From contig JADLAZ010000200.1 in NCBI GenBank assembly GCA_020849725.1, positions 1-14,543 of the forward strand: 14,543 nucleotides of DNA, read 5' to 3'. The translations under genes and the position numbers were made by a program. This document shows positions 7,214 through 13,188 of this stretch, piece by piece (position 1 is the stretch's first letter; every line of letters begins with the position of its first letter). The DNA comes from Chloroflexota bacterium (lineage in GTDB: Bacteria; Chloroflexota; Chloroflexia; Thermomicrobiales; JADLAZ01). The notes under the pieces are model-generated. The model saw nothing but the letters and a program-made list of their open reading frames with translations, did no database searches and had not been told where the DNA came from.

Positions 7214-7269
7214 GCGCCCCGTGGCCCACTCGCACCCAGGCCACCGAGCTGTGCCAGGAGATGAACACG

Positions 7270-8475
7270 ATGCACATCGACGCCCTGCTCGCGCCGCGCA
7301 CCAGCCGGATGGATGTCAGCGCCATCCGCGAGATCCTCAAGGTCGTCGCCCAGCCGGGCATGGTGTCGTTGGCCGGCGGCATACCCTCGCCCGACAGCTT
7401 CCCGCTCGGGTTGCTCGATGAGCTAACCGGCATGGTCCTGCAGAAGTACGGCCCGCGCGCCTTCCAGTACGACGCCACCGAGGGCTTCGGCCCGCTGCGC
7501 GAGGCGCTGGTCGACCATCTGGCCGCGCGCGGCGTGCCCGCCACGGCCGGCGACATCCTCATCGCCACCGGCTCGCAGGGCGTGCTCGACGCGCTCGGCA
7601 AGGTCGTCATCGGCCCGGGCGACCTCGTCGCCGTCGAGGCGCCGACCTACCTCGGCGCGCTGCAAGCCTTCAACCCCTACGAGCCGCGCTACACCCAGAT
7701 CGCGACTGACGACGACGGCCTCATCCCCGCGTCGCTGGCCGAGGTGCTGGCGCGCGCGCCGGTCAAGCTCGTCTACCTGGCGCCGACCTTCCAGAACCCG
7801 ACCGGCCGCACACTGCCGCTGGCCCGCCGCCGCCAGGTGGCCGACATCATCCAGCGCCACGACGTGCTGCTGGTCGAGGACGACCCGTACAGCGACCTGC
7901 GCTATCGGGGCGAGCCAGTCGCCCCACTCAAGAGCCTCGCCCCCGACCATGTCATCTACATCGGCACGCTGTCCAAGACGTTCGCGCCTGGCCTGCGGCT
8001 CGGCTACACCGTCGCTCCGCCGGTGCTGTTGCGCTGGCTGGTGATCGCCAAGCAGGGCGTCGACCTGCACACCAGCACCTACAACCAGGCGCTGGCGGCC
8101 GAGTACCTCGGTGGTGGCTACCTGCAACGTCATCTGCCGCGCATCATCGAGATCTATGGGCCACGGCAGGCGGCGATGCTGGCGGCGCTGGCGCGCTCCT
8201 TCCCGCCCACCTTCACCTGGTCACGGCCCGAGGGCGGCATGTTCATCTGGGTCGAAGGCCCGCCCGGCTTCGACGCCGAAGCCGCCTACTGGCGGGCGAT
8301 CGAGCGCAAGACCGCCTTCGTGCCCGGCAAGTTCTTCTATGCCCAGCCCGGCGACGGCCTGGCGACGCTGCGCCTCAACTTCACCATGGCCGATGAAGCC
8401 ACCATCGAGCGCGCCGTCGGCGTGCTGGGCGAGATCGTCAGCACCGCCGTGCCGCCTGCCCAACCAACGAGCTAG
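7270..8475 (+). CDS. PLP-dependent aminotransferase, class I/II (LysN/Aro8-like)
   Basis: A 401-aa fold-type I aminotransferase that transfers amino groups between an amino acid and a 2-keto acid using pyridoxal phosphate. The N-terminal 'VVAQPGMVSLAGGIPSPDSFP' and 'FQYDATEGFGPLREALVDHL' are typical of 2-aminoadipate/aromatic/branched-chain types (LysN, Aro8, and the C-terminal half of MocR regulators). Cofactor residues are Asn176 in 'FQNPTG', Asp204 and Tyr207 in 'EDDPYSDL', the Schiff-base Lys236 in 'TLSKTFAPGLRLGY', and the substrate carboxylate Arg in 'LRLNFT'. I chose ATG 7270 because AGGAG (7256-7260) lies nine bases upstream; the in-frame ATG 7261 directly abuts that site. There is no MocR DNA-binding domain, so this is an enzyme. 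The substrate could be 2-aminoadipate, aromatic or branched-chain acids; no lysine-pathway neighbour helps to decide. Confidence 0.93.
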   Translation: MHIDALLAPRTSRMDVSAIREILKVVAQPGMVSLAGGIPSPDSFPLGLLDELTGMVLQKYGPRAFQYDATEGFGPLREALVDHLAARGVPATAGDILIATGSQGVLDALGKVVIGPGDLVAVEAPTYLGALQAFNPYEPRYTQIATDDDGLIPASLAEVLARAPVKLVYLAPTFQNPTGRTLPLARRRQVADIIQRHDVLLVEDDPYSDLRYRGEPVAPLKSLAPDHVIYIGTLSKTFAPGLRLGYTVAPPVLLRWLVIAKQGVDLHTSTYNQALAAEYLGGGYLQRHLPRIIEIYGPRQAAMLAALARSFPPTFTWSRPEGGMFIWVEGPPGFDAEAAYWRAIERKTAFVPGKFFYAQPGDGLATLRLNFTMADEATIERAVGVLGEIVSTAVPPAQPTS

Positions 8476-8978
8476 AATGGAAGGCCGCGCGCGCCCTGGA
8501 AGCCCCGCACCGCGGCGATCTCGCCCGAGTGGCTGGCCGTGTGAATGAACATCCGGCCGATCAGGGCGGCGATGGAGATGGGCGCATCGCGAAAGACGAC
8601 CAAACGCCGCAGGTCATCGTCGGTCAGGGTGGCCAAGTAGCTGTCGATGGAGCTGCGCACGGCCTCGGCGTACAGACGAACGGCGTCCAGGGCAAAGTGG
8701 CAGCGCTTGAATTCCTCCCAACTGCCGCCACTCGCCGGGAGTGTGATGCCGGTGCGAGTCGCCCATCCCTCGCTCTCCCAGAGCCGCGTCTGCCCACGCA
8801 TCAGCACATTGACGAAGTAGTCCTCGCCCGTGAGGAGGTGCACCAGCGCGACGCCGGCTGAGCTAGCCGTGCCGGGCGGCTGATAGTTGAGTTGCGCGTC
8901 GTCGATATCGGTCAGCACAGCGTCGGCGGTCCGTCGCACGGCCGCCCACTGGTGCTGGATGTACTCCTGCGCCTCCAT
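8472..8978 (-). CDS. DinB-family protein
   Basis: A 168-aa protein of the DinB/YfiT-like four-helix metalloprotein superfamily. Members often carry a three-His metal site, and some are thiol-dependent transferases. The candidate ligands are His47 in 'ALVHLLTGEDYFV' and His146/His150 in 'MFIHTASHSGEIAAVRG', the expected spacing with an H-x3-H on the last helix. The length is typical. ATG 8976-8978 (read from 8978) has AAAGGA about five bases upstream. The gene has its own candidate promoter at 9059-9087. Its stop codon overlaps the stop of the convergent aminotransferase within the palindrome CTAG. Substrate and role are unknown; despite the family name, this has nothing to do with DNA polymerase IV. 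Confidence 0.85.
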   Translation of the reverse strand: MEAQEYIQHQWAAVRRTADAVLTDIDDAQLNYQPPGTASSAGVALVHLLTGEDYFVNVLMRGQTRLWESEGWATRTGITLPASGGSWEEFKRCHFALDAVRLYAEAVRSSIDSYLATLTDDDLRRLVVFRDAPISIAALIGRMFIHTASHSGEIAAVRGFQGARGLPF

Positions 8979-9058
8979 TCCGGTCCTTTCCCGCGCCTGG
9001 GCGCACCATCAATGCCGCCGGTCCGGCCACCACTGGCCATGCCGCCAGCGCGCTGGCC

Positions 9059-9087
9059 ATTGTAGGCAGCCGACCGGGCGGCAACAA
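9059..9087 (-). promoter_or_regulatory. promoter of the DinB-family gene
   Basis: Read on the minus strand: TTGTTG (9087-9082), 17 bases, TACAAT (9064-9059). Start near 9052, leader of about 73 bases. The -10 matches the sigma-70 consensus at five of six positions, unusual in this GC-rich background. Confidence 0.5.
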
Positions 9088-9331
9088 GACGACACCAGCG
9101 CCACCACCGGGCGATTCTGACAGGTGCGCCTGCATCTCAGGGATTTGCTCCGGCGCCACCCACGACTCCGGCGTCTGCGAACGCATCCACGCCCGTACGC
9201 TGTCGAGGAAAAAGTGGGCGCAATCACCCAGCACGAGCGCCTGCACCAGCGCGCCGGGGTCGCCAAGACCCTGGTAGAACTTCGCGGTTGCATCCCCGGC
9301 CGAGCCGCCCAGCGTGGGCTGGGGCGCTCGG

Positions 9332-9337
9332 TATAAT
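9332..9337 (+). promoter_or_regulatory. -10 element of the mtnP operon
   Basis: A perfect TATAAT stands alone in very GC-rich DNA 70 bases before ATG 9407, with no recognisable -35 at 16-18 bases. Its context, GCTCGG-TATAAT-TGG, is almost repeated upstream of the Usp gene at 11290-11302, which suggests a shared promoter type that may rely on an activator or another sigma factor. Confidence 0.45.
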
Positions 9338-9406
9338 TGGGCCGTCGGCACGGCGTGTGGTCGTGGTGGGCGCGGGCCAACGCCGGCCGCCATCGGGAGG
9401 GGAAGC

Positions 9407-10291
9407 ATGGCCGAGCCACGGGCAACGATTGGCGTCATCGGCGGCAGCGGGCTCTACCAGATGCCCGGCCTGGAGCAGATCGAGGAGGTCGCGCTCGACA
9501 CGCCGTTCGGCGCGCCCAGCGACGCTTACACCATCGGCACGATCGCCGGTGAGAGGGTCGCCTTCCTGCCGCGCCACGGTCGCGGCCACCGCATCCCCCC
9601 AACCGAGATCCCCGTCCAGGCCAACATCTACGGCTTCAAGATGCTTGGCGTCAGCCAGGTGCTGTCGGTCAGCGCCGTCGGTAGCATGAAGCTGGAGATC
9701 GAGCCGCTCGACCTGGTCGTGCCGGACCAGATCTTCGACCGCACCGTGCTGCGCCCGCGCACCTTCTTCGGCGACGGCATCGTCGGCCACGTCGGCTTCG
9801 GCGACCCCTTCTGCCCCGACCTGCGGCGCGTGCTGGTCGAGGCGGCCACCGCCACCGGCGCCACCGTCCACCCCACCGGCGCCTACATCTGCATCGAGGG
9901 GCCGCAGTTCTCGACGCGCGCCGAGTCGCGCATCTACCGCCAGTGGGGCGTCGACGTCATCGGCATGACCGCCATCCCCGAGGCCAAGCTGGCGCGCGAG
10001 GCCGAGCTCTGCTACGCCACGCTGGCGCTGGCGACCGACTACGACGTCTGGCACGAGAGCGAGGAGGCCGTCACCGTCGAGATGGTCGTCGAGAACATGC
10101 ACAAGAACGTCGTCCGCGCCCAGGAGGTCATCCGCCGGGCTGTGCCGCTGCTGGCCGCCGTCCGCACCCAGCGCGGTTGCTCATGCAGTGAGGCGCTGGC
10201 CGGCGCCATCATGACCGCTCCCGAGCGCGTACCGCTGGCCACCCGCCGCCGCCTCGGACTGCTGCTCGACAAATACCTGCCGCCAGCCTGA
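9407..10291 (+). CDS. mtnP: S-methyl-5'-thioadenosine phosphorylase
   Basis: A 294-aa purine nucleoside phosphorylase-family enzyme that splits methylthioadenosine with phosphate into adenine and methylthioribose-1-phosphate, the entry to methionine salvage. Seen are the phosphate loop 'GVIGGSGLY' (9-17), 'PRHGRGH' (55-61), 'EGPQFSTRAES' (164-174), Met187 in 'IGMTAIPEA', and 'ATDYD' with Asp211 and Asp213. The Asp pair indicates 6-aminopurines (MTA) rather than guanosine or inosine. ATG 9407 has GGGAGGGGAAG just upstream. Cysteines at 136, 202, 258 and 260 include a C-terminal C-S-C. This resembles the disulfide-rich MTA phosphorylase II of Sulfolobus (recalled, not checked). The LLM monooxygenase gene follows at 12 bases and no other methionine salvage gene is in view. 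Adenosine phosphorylase activity is a possible alternative. Confidence 0.93.
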   Translation: MAEPRATIGVIGGSGLYQMPGLEQIEEVALDTPFGAPSDAYTIGTIAGERVAFLPRHGRGHRIPPTEIPVQANIYGFKMLGVSQVLSVSAVGSMKLEIEPLDLVVPDQIFDRTVLRPRTFFGDGIVGHVGFGDPFCPDLRRVLVEAATATGATVHPTGAYICIEGPQFSTRAESRIYRQWGVDVIGMTAIPEAKLAREAELCYATLALATDYDVWHESEEAVTVEMVVENMHKNVVRAQEVIRRAVPLLAAVRTQRGCSCSEALAGAIMTAPERVPLATRRRLGLLLDKYLPPA

Positions 10292-10306
10292 GGAGAGCGC
10301 CCCATG
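10289..10306 (+). promoter_or_regulatory. stop codon and ribosome site fused between mtnP and the LLM gene
   Basis: The A of the mtnP stop TGA (10289-10291) is the first base of the AGGAG (10291-10295) that serves ATG 10304, eight bases further on. Ribosomes ending mtnP would be placed at the next start. This supports a two-gene operon with coupled translation. Confidence 0.6.
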
Positions 10307-11260
10307 AGCAGTGCCGCCAGCCCCGCCCCCACCCGCGTCGGCCTGGTCGTGCGCGGCGCCAACGCCGCCGAGGCCGTCGCCACCATCGTCGCCGCCGAAG
10401 CGGCCGGCGTGCGCCAGATCTGGATGACCCAGAGCACGACCGCGCCGGATACGCTGGCGATCTTCGCCGCCGCCGCGCTGCGCACCAGTCGCGTCGGCCT
10501 CGGCACCGCCATCGTCACGACCTACCCGCGCCACCCAATGGTCATGGCGCAGCAGGCTCTGACGGTGACCGACCTGGCCCCCGGCCGGCTGCGGCTCGGC
10601 CTCGGCGGCAGCCACCGCAGCACGATCGAAGGCACCTACGGGTTGACGCTGACCGCACCGATGGCCCACCTGCGCGAGTACCTCGGCATCGTGCGCGCGC
10701 TGCTGTGGGACGGCGCCGTCGATCATCAGGGGCAGTTCTACCGCGTCACCGCGACGTTCCCCCGTGCGCCGCGCCCGCCGCTGCTCATCTCGGCGCTGCG
10801 GGCTGGCGCATTCCGGCTGGCCGGAGAGATCAGCGACGGCGCCCTCTCCTGGGTCTGCCCGGCGCCCTATCTGATCGGCACGGCGCTGCCGGCGCTGCGG
10901 GCGGGCGCGGTCGCGGCCGGCCGGCCCGCGCCGCCGCTGGTCGCCCATGTGCCGGTGGCCATCACCGCCGACCGTGGCGCGGCGCTGGCAGCGGCGCGCA
11001 TGGCGCTGGCATCCTACGCCCGGCAGCCCTTCTACGCCGCCATGTTCGCTGACGCCGGCTTTCCGGTCGGGCCTGGCATGGCGCCGTCGGATGCGCTCCT
11101 CGACGAGCTGGTCGCCATCGGCGAGGAGGACGCCATCGCCGCCCGACTGCGCCGCCTGCTCGATGGCGGGCTGGATGAGCTGCTGGTCATGGGCATCCCG
11201 GTGACCGACGGGGCGGCCGAGTTCGCCCGACTGGCGCGGCTGGTGGGTCAGCTTGGCTGA
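10304..11260 (+). CDS. luciferase-like (LLM) flavin-dependent oxidoreductase, probably F420 or FMN
   Basis: A 318-aa TIM-barrel protein of the bacterial luciferase-like family. The beginning 'TRVGLVVRGANAAEAVATIVAAEAAGVRQIWM', then 'LRTSRVGLGTAIVTTYPRHPMVMAQQALTV', 'LAPGRLRLGLGGSH', and 'PMAHLREYLGIVRALL...HQGQFYRV' are the classic order. 'RAGAFRLAGEISDGALSWVCP' follows, and 'DELLVMGIPV' closes the barrel. Relatives in high-GC Gram-positives and Chloroflexi often use coenzyme F420 (for example Mer and F420-dependent glucose-6-phosphate dehydrogenase types), others FMN; the sequence alone does not settle which. The start is supported by AGGAG at 10291-10295. It appears to be co-transcribed with mtnP, but I know of no step in methionine salvage that needs such an enzyme, so the pairing may be incidental. 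The substrate is unknown. Confidence 0.88.
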   Translation: MSSAASPAPTRVGLVVRGANAAEAVATIVAAEAAGVRQIWMTQSTTAPDTLAIFAAAALRTSRVGLGTAIVTTYPRHPMVMAQQALTVTDLAPGRLRLGLGGSHRSTIEGTYGLTLTAPMAHLREYLGIVRALLWDGAVDHQGQFYRVTATFPRAPRPPLLISALRAGAFRLAGEISDGALSWVCPAPYLIGTALPALRAGAVAAGRPAPPLVAHVPVAITADRGAALAAARMALASYARQPFYAAMFADAGFPVGPGMAPSDALLDELVAIGEEDAIAARLRRLLDGGLDELLVMGIPVTDGAAEFARLARLVGQLG

Positions 11261-11293
11261 GCGGGCCGGCTGGCGCGCGTTCCCGGCCGCTCG

Positions 11294-11299
11294 TATACT
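11294..11299 (+). promoter_or_regulatory. -10 element of the usp-trkA cluster
   Basis: TATACT in the context CGCTCG-TATACT-TGG lies 84 bases before ATG 11383, within the gap after the LLM gene. No -35 match is seen at normal spacing. The context matches that of the mtnP -10 at 9332. It marks a likely new transcription unit. Confidence 0.4.
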
Positions 11300-11382
11300 T
11301 GGTCGGCCGGCCGCCGCCCTGGCCGGCGTGTGGATGGATGGGCCGCGCCGGCCGGCTGGTTCGGCCGAAGTGCAGGAATTCG

Positions 11383-11814
11383 ATGCCGTATCAGCGGGTG
11401 CTGGTGCCGATCAATGGTGGGCCGGGCGACGAGCACGCCCTCCGCGTCGCCATCGGGCTGACCCGTCGCCAGCGCGCCGTCATTCACGTCATCTACGTCG
11501 TCGAGGTGCAGCAGGCGCTGGCGCTGGACACGGAGTTGCCGGACGAGATCGACCGCGGTGAGAAGGCGCTCCAGCGCTGCGAGGCGATCTGCCAGGCTGA
11601 GCGCGCCGAGGTCCAGGCTGACCTGCTCCAGGCCCGCCTGGCCGGCGCGGCCATCGTCGATGAGGCCGCTCAGCGCCAGGCCGATCTGATTATCATGTCA
11701 CTTGAAGGGCGCAGCCGGCGCGGCGAGTTCAGCCTCGGTCGCACCGGGCCGTACGTCCTGAAGAACGCGGCTGGCGAGGTCTGGGCGCTGCGCCGGCCAC
11801 TGCGCCCCGCCTGA
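11383..11814 (+). CDS. universal stress protein (UspA) family, altered nucleotide site
   Basis: A 143-aa single-domain Usp protein. The N-terminal 'YQRVLVPINGGPGDEHALRVAIGLTRR' and C-terminal 'ADLIIMSLEGRSRRGEFSLGRTGPYVLKNA' are in the family order and the length is usual. ATP-binding members carry Asp in 'V-D-G-S' near residue 11 and the loop G-x2-G-x9-G-S/T. Here the first is Asn11, and the loop positions read Ser106, Gly109, Gly119 and Arg120, so the first Gly and the Ser/Thr are replaced. This copy may bind nucleotide weakly or not at all. ATG 11383 has AGGAA six bases upstream. It stands 16 bases before the first trkA gene, and Usp proteins next to cation transport genes are common, so a role in regulating K+ uptake is a reasonable inference. 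Confidence 0.85.
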   Translation: MPYQRVLVPINGGPGDEHALRVAIGLTRRQRAVIHVIYVVEVQQALALDTELPDEIDRGEKALQRCEAICQAERAEVQADLLQARLAGAAIVDEAAQRQADLIIMSLEGRSRRGEFSLGRTGPYVLKNAAGEVWALRRPLRPA

Positions 11815-11830
11815 GCCGGGAGGACACCAC

Positions 11831-12247
11831 GTGAAGATCGTCATCATGGGCTGCGGGCGCGTCGGCGCGCGCCTGGCCAACACGCTCGACGCCGAAGGTC
11901 ACGATGTGGCGATCATCGACCTCAACCAGGAGTCGTTCGCGCGCCTGGCGCTGACCTATCGCGGTCGCACCGTCGTCGGCACCGGCATCGATGAGGATGT
12001 GCTGCGCAGCGCCGGCACCGACGAGGCCGACGCCTTCGTCGCCGTCACCAGCAGCGACAACCCGAACATCATGGCCTCGCAGATCGCCAAGCACATCTTC
12101 AACGTGCCCGAGGTACTCTGCCGCATCTACGACCCGGTGCGTGAGGGCGCCTACCACCTGCTCGGGCTGGACACCGTCTGCCCAACGACGATGGTCGCCA
12201 ATGTCATGCGCGAGCACATCCTCAGCACCGCCGGTCGTACTAGCTAG
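11831..12247 (+). CDS. TrkA-N (RCK_N) protein, short, NAD-binding potassium-uptake regulator
   Basis: A 138-aa protein starting with GTG at 11831, with GGAGG seven bases upstream. It is a single RCK/TrkA-N Rossmann domain: G7-C-G-R-V-G12, Asp30 at the end of the second strand in 'VAIIDLNQESFARL' (favouring NAD(H)), then 'TVVGTGIDEDVLRSAGTDEADAFVAVTSSDNPNIMASQIAKHIF' and 'VLCRIYDPVREGAYHLLG'. The TrkA-C ligand domain is absent, and the protein ends soon after the helix that would lead to it. TrkA-type proteins form a ring below a K+ channel or transporter and open it on binding nucleotides. The following gene is a full TrkA, so the two probably assemble together as in the actinobacterial CeoB/CeoC pair. 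No membrane subunit is present in the window. Confidence 0.88.
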   Translation: MKIVIMGCGRVGARLANTLDAEGHDVAIIDLNQESFARLALTYRGRTVVGTGIDEDVLRSAGTDEADAFVAVTSSDNPNIMASQIAKHIFNVPEVLCRIYDPVREGAYHLLGLDTVCPTTMVANVMREHILSTAGRTS

Positions 12248-12375
12248 CGCCAGTAGAGCCAGTAGAACGAGGGGGAGGGCAGAGCTGGTCCCTGCTCAGT
12301 CCACCCACTCCACCCCAACCGGGCGCTGGCTCACCAGTCGGGGGCCGACGCCTCACACCGCGGGGAGAGTTCACG

Positions 12376-13029
12376 ATGTACTTGATCGTCGCCGGCGGCG
12401 GCAAGGTCGGCTACTACCTGACCAAGACGCTCGTCAACGAAGGCTACGAGGTGCTGCTGATCGAGAAGGACAGGAAGAAGGTCGACACCTACACCGACCG
12501 CTTCGGCGAGGTCGTCATGTACGGTGACGCCTGCGAGGCGAGCGTCCTCGACGCCGCCGGCGCCGGCCGCGCCAACGTCGTCATCGCCGTCACCGGCGAC
12601 GATGAGGACAACCTCGTCATCTCGCAGATGGCCAAGCGCAAGTTCGAGGTGCCGCGCGTCATCGCCCGGGTCAACAATCCCAAGAATGAGGAAATCTTCC
12701 GCCGGCTCGGCATCAATGTGACGGTATCGCAGACGAATGTGATCCTGTCGCTGATCGAGCAGGAGATCCCAGAGCGCTCGTTCGTCCACCTGCTGACGTT
12801 GCGCCACGCCGACCTGGCGCTGGTCAGCGCCACCATCGCGCCCGACTCGCCCGTCGTCGGCGAGTCGATCGGCACGCTCAAGCTGCCACCCGAGTCAGTC
12901 ATCGGCGCGGTCCTGCGCGACGGGCATGTGCTGCCCCCGACCAACGGCACCACCCTGCACGATGGCGACGAGGTCATCATCCTGGCCCGTCGCGAGCACG
13001 AGCCCGCCCTGCGCCGCCTCCTGACCTAA
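12376..13029 (+). CDS. trkA: TrkA-type potassium uptake regulator (TrkA-N plus TrkA-C)
   Basis: A 217-aa protein with both domains. TrkA-N: G7-G-G-K-V-G12 and Glu30 in 'VLLIEKDRKKVD', then 'VVMYGDACEASVLDAAGAGRANVVIAVTGDDEDNLVISQMAKRKF' and 'RVIARVNNPKNEEIFRRLGINVTVSQT', with a helix to about 135. TrkA-C lies at about 136-217 with 'LALVSATIAPDSPVVGESIGTLKLP', 'VIGAVLRDGHVLPPTNGTTLHDGDEVIILAR'. ATG 12376 has GGGGAGAG about eight bases upstream. It is a half-length TrkA, one Rossmann domain plus one ligand domain, as in KtrA/CeoB, not the double E. coli form. It gates K+ transport in response to NAD(H) or ATP/ADP in partners of this type. It lies 128 bases after the short TrkA-N gene, and that gap shows only a 9-base duplication (GCCAGTAGA, twice, from about 12249). 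Confidence 0.92.
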   Translation: MYLIVAGGGKVGYYLTKTLVNEGYEVLLIEKDRKKVDTYTDRFGEVVMYGDACEASVLDAAGAGRANVVIAVTGDDEDNLVISQMAKRKFEVPRVIARVNNPKNEEIFRRLGINVTVSQTNVILSLIEQEIPERSFVHLLTLRHADLALVSATIAPDSPVVGESIGTLKLPPESVIGAVLRDGHVLPPTNGTTLHDGDEVIILARREHEPALRRLLT

Positions 13030-13055
13030 CGCACCCCAGTGCAGGCCACAACGCC

Positions 13056-13074
13056 ATACGTATTGGATGCATCC
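13056..13074. repeat. two abutting perfect palindromes
   Basis: ATACGTAT (13056-13063) and GGATGCATCC (13065-13074) are each perfect palindromes, one base apart, 27 bases after the trkA stop. They are AT-richer than the surroundings. No function is known; they could be a protein-binding site. Confidence 0.4.
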
Positions 13075-13101
13075 GCCTGTACCGACACTGCGCGTGGCTC
13101 T

Positions 13102-13120
13102 CTGGCGCCGACATCGCCAG
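13102..13120. terminator. weak hairpin between convergent genes
   Basis: CTGGCG (13102-13107) pairs with CGCCAG (13115-13120) across a seven-base loop. It stands between the convergent trkA and enolase-superfamily genes. No T-run follows on either strand, so it would be at most a Rho-dependent or stalling site. Confidence 0.3.
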
Positions 13121-13129
13121 CGTTGGGGT

Positions 13130-13168
13130 GTGATGAGCACGGGGTGAAGCGTCATCTCGACTCATCAC
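13130..13168. repeat. 8-base inverted repeat with a 23-base loop
   Basis: GTGATGAG (13130-13137) is the exact reverse complement of CTCATCAC (13161-13168). The second arm is the beginning of the heptamer array at 13161. It may form a stem downstream of either convergent gene. Confidence 0.4.
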
Positions 13169-13188
13169 CCGTCACTCGTCACGGCTCG
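13161..13188. repeat. degenerate 7-base tandem repeats at a gene end
   Basis: CTCATCA, CCCGTCA, CTCGTCA and the diverged CGGCTCG follow in a strict 7-base phase. The last units overlap the final codons and stop of the minus-strand gene (stop at 13181-13179). The first two resemble the pair at 3591-3604 closely. Confidence 0.55.

Larger units (their letters stand above)
8979..9406. other. 428-base stretch without an assigned gene
   Basis: The stretch holds the DinB-gene promoter (9059-9087) and the -10 for mtnP (9332-9337). In between, the minus strand has an open frame through about 9300-9050. Its codons end in G or C in roughly four of five cases, and it reads like protein ('ALVQALVLGDCAHFFLDSV', then 'RAWMRSQTPESWVAPEQIP'). 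It has no start codon with a ribosome site and runs on out of frame into the DinB gene. It may be a decayed gene remnant or chance. I recognise no family. Confidence 0.5.

Noticed and set aside
7153..7269. An N-terminal extension of the aminotransferase
   Set aside because: The extension covers the promoter and is Trp/Arg/Pro-rich; AGGAG at 7256-7260 fixes the start at 7270.
13102..13120. A full intrinsic terminator between trkA and the enolase-superfamily gene
   Set aside because: The stem is short and no T-run follows; kept only as a weak hairpin.
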